Part shown: in pieces, positions 56,373 through 64,000 of the stretch
How positions within the stretch are numbered: the stretch's first letter is position 1
Layout: each line of letters opens with the position of its first letter
NCBI GenBank assembly: GCA_964017045.1
Contig: OZ024809.1
Coordinates: forward strand, 28,682,618-28,746,617
From: Omphiscola glabra
Taxonomy: Eukaryota > Mollusca > Gastropoda > Lymnaeidae
Direction: 5' to 3'
DNA: 64,000 nucleotides
Translations under genes and position numbers: made by a program
Notes under the pieces: model-generated
What the model was told of the DNA's origin: nothing
Databases searched by the model: none
The model's input: the letters and a program-made list of their open reading frames with translations, nothing else

Positions 56373-56649
56373 CTTTTGAATAAGGCTGCAGTACGAAATG
56401 AGTTTCAAAAAATAGTAAGCCTATTGCAAAGTCATGTTTGTTGCAACATTCTCTGATGACACTGTAAACAAATATGAACTTCTTGGACAGATTCAGCGGC
56501 GTGTCCACGGTGTCCGTCAGAAGAAGTAGACCTTAAGTCTAAGTAAAGGGTAATACAATGCTATTGATACGACTCGAGCTGCTTTGACTTTATCATGGTA
56601 ATAAGGGCGAGAGTCTGCAAAATAGGTTTGAAAAAAAAATTTTTTAAAA

Positions 56650-56745
56650 AAATGAAAGAAGCGAAACAAAGAACCAAACAAAACAACGAGCGTCTCGGCA
56701 GGAAGCCTTCGTCGACGAGCAAACAACTGTAAAAACAAAAATAAA
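56650..56745 (-). mobile_element. Hammerhead-like repeat piece
   Basis: The minus strand has CGACGAAGGCTTCCTGCCG followed by AGACGCTCG, a third and more worn copy of the motif at 3544 and 47640. Confidence 0.3.
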
Positions 56746-57349
56746 TTTAATTGTTACGAATATTGTTATTTTAATGTTACAGATTTCACATCAGGTTTAG
56801 CCAGCAGGTTTAGCCAGCAGGTTTAGCCTATGTGATGATATTTTCCGGTCCACTGTAGCATTGGGTAATTTTGTTTCATCCTGGTAAGATCTAGGTGCAA
56901 TGGGCGTAGGAACGGGGTTTTGGAGGGTGAATTCACACCGTAATGAACATTGTTTCTTCATACATTAAGGGCTGCATTTTCGGCCAAAATGCCGAGTTTT
57001 TCTTGGTGGGGTGGGGCCTGCAATTTAAAAAAAACGTGGCCCTTCCCCTGGCGGCACCATCTCTAGACTACGCCACCGTCTTGTTGATGTGTGTGTCATG
57101 GATTCTTAATTTCCGTTGACATTTATCATGACGTGTCACGATACCTAAGCCGGATTGACATCCATTAATAGCACGGAGGAGTCTTTTCTTTTTCTTCTCT
57201 CTTTCTCCTCCCCGTGCAGCTACTTTATATCTGAGACAATACAAGAGAGTTAACCGCCGAGACCCCAGTGTCGAATCAATAAGACATTTTTTAGTTCTGC
57301 CTGACAGTGTGGGAGTTTCGCGTCGGCGAGCAACAAGCTGACTGACAAC
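56746..57349. other. Gene-free stretch
   Basis: CAGGTTTAGC repeats at 56785-56828. Otherwise nothing recognised. Confidence 0.35.
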
Positions 57350-57640
57350 AGAGCATCAGCTCACAACACTATCGTAGTTGACAGCCTACTTTCTTTTACG
57401 AATTACATGCCCGTCCGCAGAGGCGCCCCAAGGGTAGGTGTCAACAGGTGTATATTTGACAGCCTACGCAAAGTGTCTAATTTCTTTTACAAATGACATG
57501 CCCGTCAGCAGAGGCGCCACAAGTGTGGGCGTCAACAGGTGCGTAGTTGACAGCCTACGAAGGGTGTCTTCTTTCTTTTACAAATTATACGTTCCGTCAG
57601 CAATTGGCGCCCCAAGGGTAGGTGTCAACAGTGATCGGAA
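57350..57640 (+). repeat. Tandem repeat, about 90-bp unit, 3 copies
   Basis: GTTGACAGCCTACG, TTTCTTTTACAAAT, ATGCCCGTCAGCAGAGGCG and CCCCAAGGGTAGGTGTCAAC recur. Confidence 0.88.
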
Positions 57641-58462
57641 AACTAAGAGTATCACCAACCTTCAGAATCCCACCCCCTCTCACGTATCTGCATCTTCAAT
57701 TATTAACCATATCATATTGCATCACCAATGGTCTTGTTTTTTTAATTAAGCCCTAAAGCGGAGAAAAAGCATTCGGAGAAAGATTCCAGGAAGTCCACAT
57801 TCAGTTTGTGAATGTTAATTCTTTAAATGTTGAGCATTTGTGTAGCATAGTCGCCTAGGCAGGGGGCATTTTAGTCAAAAAGGGGAGGGGGGGGAGCATG
57901 AAACACACACAAACAATGACAAATATTATTATATGCGTTTGCAGCGAACTTAAAACAACAATATAATAATAATAAAAATAATAATAATAATAAAGTTCTT
58001 TTTAAAAGACGCTTCATCCCTAACTAAGGCTCGAAGCGTGGTACAAAGTCAACCATATATGACAATTTATACTTCTGCACATTAAAATACAAAACGCAAC
58101 TGTGCAATATATGAAGGGACTTGACACAGGAGCTGATTTTCCATGTTAATTCTTTCTGAAGTCAACGCAATTAAATCATTTTCTGCTTAGAGCGCCACAA
58201 ACCATGGCCAGGCGACTAAACTTTAAGCACGTGGTGCAGGCGGCACTCTGTTCTTGTATTGTACTGGAGACGTTAGGGAAACCGACTCCACGACAGCTCT
58301 GGAAAATTTGCTATTTCTCATTTTGGTGTCATCAGGGTTGCCAACAGTACTGGGTGTATTGTTTTTAGGGCATGCATTTTAAGTTTAGAAGTAATAACAA
58401 TTGTCTTTATATTTAAGGGACGCAAGCCTGATAGATTTATTTTATTGGAATCTTGGTGAGAA

Positions 58463-58685
58463 TGTGGTGTACCTCTGGTGCGGATCTGGTGTACTTCTGG
58501 TGCGGATCTGGTGAACTTCTGGTGCGGATCTGGTGAACTTCTGGTGCGGATCTGGTGCACTTCTGGTGCGGATCTGGTGCACTTCTGGTGCGGATCTGGT
58601 GCACTTCTTGTGCGGATCTGGTGCACTTCTGGTGCGGATCTGGTGCGGATCAGGTGTACTTCTGGTGCGAAACTGGTGCGGCTTT
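58463..58685 (+). repeat. Minisatellite, 22-bp unit
   Basis: About ten copies of GGTGCGGATCTGGTGCACTT plus CT. Frames on both strands here are repeat translation. Confidence 0.95.
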
Positions 58686-59395
58686 GGAGTGGAGCTGTAG
58701 TGGGCATAGAGCTAAAAAAAAATGTGCTCTTAGCAGAGTTGGAGCCGGACCCTGCTACTAACAAAAATGTGAACATAGCAGAATTGAAGTGGAGCTGCAG
58801 TGGAGCTGGAGCTAATAAAAATGTGCTCAAAGCAGAGCTGGAATTGAGCTCGGCTAAAATAGTGACCCCTCCAAATCATTTTTTTGTTTGTAATGAGCCC
58901 TTAAAAATAAGTAGTTTTGTCCCTAAAAGTTGGAGATTCAGAACATTTCTCCGTCAATTTCTATAATCAGTTTGCAGCTTTGGGTGCCAACCCCCCTGTG
59001 GGGGGACATGACTAGATATCACATCAGCCTTTTATTTATTTGATTTATCCTATTCCAAAGTCATATTTGTTGTAAATTCCCCTGATGACATTTCAAGAAA
59101 AAAAAATATGTCCCTCTGTGCACGCCCTTACCCCGCATGCCCCCTAGTGACTCCGCTGGCCGTAAGGATGTTATGAATTGGTGAGGACTCTATTTCCTCC
59201 GTTATTGTTTTCGCTAAGCTATAACAATAGCAGGCATACCATTTGGTGGGAGGTGGAAGGGGGGAGGGGGTTGAAAACAAAACCACGAATATTTTTATTA
59301 CAAACTAATTTCAGCGATTATGCATCACACCGATCAATATATGTATTCTTTATAGATTTAGTTATCACGTCAATCTATTGATTATTCAATTAATC
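58686..59395. other. Gene-free stretch
   Basis: Nothing beyond G-rich runs near 59250. Confidence 0.35.
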
Positions 59396-59605
59396 CAGCG
59401 TCTCTCAACCTTTATTTTTTTTTTATTGCTTGTATTCCACTATATTGTTTAAACATTCGATGCTATATTTACTAATATTAATATATGAACAGCACTTTTT
59501 TAACATCTGAAGACCCTTTTTTCCACCAAAGTATTCCTAGCCCACACGAAATATTAATATGATGATGTCACCGTAGGGACCATAAGGCGACTTTGAGAGA
59601 CGCGG
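59396..59605. mobile_element. Probable old hAT-type MITE
   Basis: CAGCGTCTCTCAACC at 59396 and TTGAGAGACGC ending near 59603 are inverted. Flanks AATTAATC and AGCTTATC agree at 5 of 8. Confidence 0.4.
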
Positions 59606-60440
59606 AGCTTATCGACTCTGTATCAATGTATGTATGAAACATATTGAATTCTCGCATCGACATATTGATTGGTCGATCAATAAGATTATCGATCCCTTTT
59701 ATAACACTTAAGCGACTGAATATATAAAAGGGACCCCCTGGAGATTTCATTGCTAGTTGCATCAAAACTCCGCTGAATGCTCCTTGTATGAAATGATGAA
59801 AGAATGGTTCTCTGGAGCTGCCTCTATGGTAGGGCGTGTCGTGTGTCGTGATTACCCTGACGTCATTTCATGCCGCCGGTGCCCTTTTCTTCATATCGAG
59901 TCTTGGAAATGTCCTCAGTTACCTTTTCTTGACCTGAAAGTACACATATCCAAACACAAAATGTCAGACCTCTCTCCGTGCTGGGGTCTGGGGGTCCTAC
60001 GGGTCTGGGGGACTGGGGTCTGGGGTCTTCTTTGATGGGTCACGAACGCAATGATTAGATTTTGTCCTGGATAGGAGAATACAAGATTAACATGTTCTAT
60101 TGATTGGTCTGTAAGACCACGTGATTCTATTGTGTTCAATACATTGATTATGAGATGTGGGAGAGACATGTGATACATGAGCTAATCATTACTTATTGAT
60201 AATCTCATCGACGTTTGGCAAGTCTTTTGTGACTTACTACACACTACACACCAATGTCGCTACTTTTTCTAGAAAAACAATCAGGGACTCAGTCTTATCC
60301 TATATAAAGATATTATATGCATACTATTATTGTATTTTAAGCTTTTAATTGAATTTAAAGGCTGGACATAAAAACACAGAATTTTAAATATCTGCTTATT
60401 GGGGATAACTGACCAAAAAGACTGACCAAAAGGGCCGGAC
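59606..60440. other. Gene-free stretch
   Basis: GGGGTCTGGGG repeats near 59980-60030. No gene recognised. Confidence 0.35.
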
Positions 60441-60469
60441 AGTGTTAATTGGAATAGAATAGGATTATG

Positions 60470-60560
60470 AGTAGGATTGGATGGATAGATAGATGGATGG
60501 ATGGACTGGGTGGGTCGGAGTTTGGATGGATGGGTAGATGGATGGATAGATTACATAGGT
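60470..60560 (+). repeat. (GGAT)n simple repeat
   Basis: GATGGATGGATG with GATAGATA variants, just beyond the Ser-rich gene's exon donor. Confidence 0.9.
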
Positions 60561-60615
60561 AGATAGACAGATTTATATGTTCATCTTCATCATTTACTAT
60601 TACAACGGCCTTCAC

Positions 60616-62928
60616 CTTGACGGCGCCCCTGGAGTCGGGTCGTGACTTCTTAGTTTGTCCGTCTGTTGACTTGGGAACCAACACCCGTGTGGAACTGTCG
60701 GACTCTGTGGAAATGACATCCACCTGAAATATGCAGACAAGAAATAAAACTCGAATTTCAAGCTCTGAAACTTAGTGATAAAAAGGGATCTTTCCTTAGT
60801 ACTAGCACTTAAATAATTTCCCACGTTGTTATATTTTAAAATATAATAAAAATACAACCCATACAAACAAAGTATATTTGTATAAATCCTTTATCTGTAA
60901 TTTTATGCGACTTAGCGATGGCTACAGGTCTTAGAAATCACGACATCATATTTAAATCATCTTTCTATTGAAAAAAAAAATTGACAGAATGTGTTGGCAT
61001 CGGCATAGAGTCAATGGTTTAGCTTGATAGGATGTCGGGAAGTGGGTCAATTAGCCCTCCGAAAATTTTTGCCAGGAGAAAAAAAAACCCAAGAAAAGCG
61101 AAGTTAATATGATTATTTGGTGTTGGGGTGGGGGCTGAAACATGCAATCCGATTGTTTCCATCCCACCCCCAAGCTCACAACCGCAATTTTTTCCACGCC
61201 CCTGAACTTAATATATATTCTAATGTCCAATCCCTTTTTTTTAAACACCGCAGATTTATTACACCAACTATTTTCGTAAAACAAAAGCACATGTGACGTC
61301 ACCAAACGCACTTGTGATATGTTCAAGAATCTTATTTAGCGCAGCTATCGCGAATTTCATTTTCTTGAAATCGGTGGCATCTGGTAGCGTTAAAATCTGT
61401 TGGTTTTTTTTCTTGTTGTTGTTGTTGTTTTGGGGTGGATGGAGGTTGGGGGTTCGCGGCTGGGGCTGAAATTTGGAAGTATATGTTGGCAACGAATCTA
61501 TGTGCAAAGTTTAAGATCGATAGGATGACGGGGAGTGGGTCATTTAGGCCTTTCAAAGCTTTTGCCAGAAACACACGAACAAAATCTGAGTTAACATCTA
61601 TAGGGTTCTTTAAGTAAAAACGTTTTATTGGTTAATTTTGGAATCCCATAATTCATTTTCGGCAAGCATAACTTGTTTTAATTTTTTTAGAAATTAAACA
61701 TAAGCCAATGGTAAATGCGCAATACCAGTTCATGCTCAAATAAGAAGTTTTACATACAAACAAAACCACATAGATTATGTACAAGAATGTGTTGACTTTT
61801 AGCATTCCCGAACTCTTTTATTACATGCTATTCCAGCCATGAAAATAGTTAATACTTTTCAACCTCTTTTGTGGTCAAACTATAGGCTATTGTAAATTTC
61901 CTATTTTGTTTTCAGGATGCGACAGTTAGCCATGTGTTAGATTTTCAAGAGGGGGGGGGGGTGGGCCTCTACCTCAAAATCTTCTCTCTCTTTGTGGTCA
62001 GCGAATGCTTAACACCATCCCCTCACTGCATATTTTTATATAGATATACTTACGTCTACTATGCTTAGTCTAGCAACGTCTCCTTCAGACAAATCGCTTT
62101 CACCGGTACTGCTGAGGGTGCACAGTGACACCGGGGAGTCCGCCCTCTTGGCAAGCTCATCCAAAGCCAGCAGCGGATATTCAGCGCGTAATCGATTATT
62201 CGACGAAGCGGGGTATTCCGTTCCACGAGGGGTCTCTGGCGGATTTGAACATTCTGCGGGCTTGCGAATACTCGACGCTCCCGGGAATTCAGGTGAGCTT
62301 CGATTACTCAGAGAAGAGGACGATTCCGGAACAAATGGGTCCTGTGAAGATGTATATTCTTGTGGGTATCGACTTGTAATCGAATCTGAATACGTGGGAG
62401 AGAGTCGAATAGTCATGGAGGGCGAGAACGGAGGGGAGGGTCGGATATTTGTCGAGGACGATTCTTTCACGACGTGGCTGGTATTTGTGGGGATCGTCGA
62501 GAAGTCCGGCGGGTATCTTGTACTCGTGGACGGTCTGTATCGATACCCAAGGTCATTGCTTTGCTCAATCGAAATGAGATCTAGGTCAAAGCTGCGTCTG
62601 CGTGCAGTGTCCGGCGAAGGGGTCCTCAAACGTTCCATGACATCCCCCTCGCTGGACGTGGACAGCGTTCGACCTGAACATGTGGGACTTTCGTAGGATC
62701 GACACTTTGACGTCGACTGGTCGGCATTCGGTTGTCTCAGCAAGTAGTGGTCAGAAACGGACATTGAGAATGGGCCCTCGCTCGGCACGTTCAGACCGCC
62801 TCCGAAAAACGAGCCGAATTTCTCGGACGAGTCTCCGTTCAGAGAATTGATCGCCATGCCCCCTAAACTACTTTCGCGGGCCCTGGTCGACGCCGAGTGG
62901 ATGACGGGAAGGAAATACATTGGGGAAG
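60616..62928 (-). CDS. Serine-rich protein, exons 62928-62054 and 60723-60616 (partial gene)
   Basis: The larger exon follows a TCTTTTACAG acceptor and ends at GAC/GTAAGT (phase 0). The second follows TGCATATTTCAG, begins GTGGATGTCATTTCC and ends AAG/GTGAAG (phase 0). Joined, they encode about 327 residues rich in Ser and Pro: GGMAINSLNGDSSEKFG, then recurring S..R.P..(D/E)(F/Y) blocks, SSTGESDLSEGDVARLSIVD, and TKKSRPDSRGAVK. No folded domain or membrane segment is visible; it is probably disordered, possibly the cytoplasmic loop or tail of a membrane protein. It is on the same strand as the transporter and 10 kb upstream, but the phase-0 end does not splice productively onto the transporter's first exon. 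The first exon needs a phase-1 donor from beyond the right edge, or may hold the start. Confidence 0.6.
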
Positions 62929-63224
62929 CTGTAAAAGATTTAAAAAGAAAATGAAAGCAGCAGCTGGCAATAGTCTTCATTTAAAAATTGTTTTGAACGA
63001 CTGAAAATATAGTTTCATTATAGCTTTCACTCATCTTCTTGTTTATATGACAGTGTTGTCATTTCATAATAATGAAAAACAAAGTTTCGTCCTTACCGGA
63101 AATAATTTTGGTTCTAGTGATTAACTGGGAAAATACTTTAAGAAACAATTATTTCATACAAACATTCATTTTCCTATTGAAAACACACCCTTCTAACCAA
63201 CTGTCCCTTATGGTTTGTCATTAA

Positions 63225-63390
63225 AATTCCCCAATATTTCCATAATCTTTCATAATATTTCCAAATTTGCATAATATTTTCCCATATTTCTTTATTTTTT
63301 CATCAAAACTACCAAAATTTCCACATATTTCCCCATATTTCAACAGTTTTCACCACATTTCAACAGGTTTTAACATTTTTCACCATATTT
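63225..63390 (+). repeat. Degenerate TTTCC(A)CATATTTC repeat
   Basis: ATATTTCCATAATCTTTCAT and related short units. Confidence 0.7.
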
Positions 63391-63859
63391 CATTTTGAAA
63401 GGCTTTCTATCTACTCTCAAACCCGTCGCGTGTGTAGCACAAAACTTGGGGTGTCACACGTGACCATATGGCCAAGGTTTAATGCGACCCTCCTCGTGCT
63501 GACCTCTAACGTCGCATCTGATTAGCTGACATAGATTCAAAGCTCATGTTACGTGGGTCGACGGACGTGGGGTAAGTGAGGATGGTGGGAGGATTCCGGT
63601 GGATGCGTGATGGAGAAAAAGAAAGGAAATGTTGTTTTTTAAAGTTAACTTTCTTCAAACGCATTGCGCAAAGAATTTTTTTTTTTTTTTTACAGAAAAT
63701 ACGTTTTAAAAATATATAATAAAATAATAAATACAAAAAAAAAAACAACTAGGGCTTAACAGTGTGTGGTTATTTTTTATACCGGGCCCGGTTATTTTGA
63801 GAAAATACCCGGTGGGTCCAAGTGTTACAAAAAAGTGTTAAATTCTCATTTTCTGTGAT

Positions 63860-64000
63860 ATGCAACGAAATCTACTGTCCTGTGTCGTCGTGAGAGTGCG
63901 TCGCCTTCGTCGACCATTTGTCTCAAGAAATAACCCACGGAATAGAGATTACGTTGTACAAAGACGCCGTCGACTGAGACGACACCGTGGTTGGTCAAAT
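63860..64000 (+). CDS. Arginine-rich open frame, runs off the window
   Basis: From the ATG at 63860 the frame is open to the last base: MQRNLLSCVVVRVRRLRRPF ... DYVVQRRRRLRRHRGW, with 15 Arg in 47 codons. No family can be named from this piece; basic DNA- or RNA-binding proteins look like this, and so can chance in CGT/CGA-rich sequence. The local base composition is richer in CG dinucleotides than the surroundings. Confidence 0.25.
   Translation, partial: MQRNLLSCVVVRVRRLRRPFVSRNNPRNRDYVVQRRRRLRRHRGWSN

Noticed and set aside
56214..56508. 162-residue minus-strand frame
   Set aside because: Most of it crosses the hAT MITE at 56174-56372. The tail has no recognised domain.
58318..58966. Long open frames on both strands
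   Set aside because: Both cross the 22-bp GGTGCGGATCT array and consist of its translation.

Overview
This is an AT-rich, intron-bearing, repeat-dense animal nuclear segment. Metazoan-type spliced genes (BTB-BACK-Kelch, an SLC16-type monocarboxylate transporter, a phase 1-1 immunoglobulin-domain cassette), Penelope-like, LINE and hAT-type relics and an unusual load of minisatellites fit an invertebrate. My best guess is a heterobranch gastropod mollusc; this is inference from gene flavour and repeat style, with no diagnostic marker. There is no prokaryotic operon structure, CRISPR array, rRNA gene or convincing tRNA gene.

Layout. 0-0.7 kb: 5' part of a BTB-BACK gene (minus), frameshifted and cut by the window edge. 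0.7-15 kb: almost entirely tandem arrays (37, 31, 16, 41, 44 and 22 bp units) and transposon relics, with a degraded copy of Ig exons at 9.2-10.0 kb. 15.2-20.0 kb: a candidate small MGNCC-type protein and an Ig-domain gene on the plus strand (15889-16079, 16396-16588, probable last exon 19770-19858 with poly(A) signals). 17.7 kb: a GIY-YIG fragment of a Penelope-like element. 20.4-26 kb: 43-bp and about 25-bp arrays, a tRNA-headed SINE and a dispersed repeat. 26.4-29.2 kb: a second BTB-BACK-Kelch copy (minus) with two reading-frame breaks, plus a 175-bp duplicated fragment of it. 30-35 kb: repeats and a duplicated exon-like segment. 35.7-37.8 kb: an intact 680-residue BTB-BACK-Kelch gene (minus) with an ISRE-like cluster about 400 bp upstream. 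39-40.5 kb: LTR-like, LINE and SINE sequences. 40.7-50.9 kb: a complete six-exon SLC16-type transporter gene (minus, 898 residues), whose splice phases all agree. 52-60 kb: LINE and SINE tails, hAT MITEs (one with perfect 8-bp target duplications) and minisatellites. 60.6-62.9 kb: two phase-compatible exons of a serine-rich protein (minus). The right edge has an open arginine-rich partial frame.

How the parts relate. The three BTB loci are one local family, all on the minus strand. The one intact and one broken full copy share a BACK domain split by a long low-complexity insert and a Kelch-like C-terminus with few canonical Gly-Gly pairs; such proteins usually act as Cullin-3 substrate adaptors. 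The Ig gene resembles the single-domain cassettes of secreted molluscan Ig lectins, but no fibrinogen or lectin domain is visible. Several minisatellites can be traced to a sequence that also exists elsewhere in the window as a single-copy or interspersed piece, so local repeat expansion seems to start repeatedly inside transposons and exon flanks.
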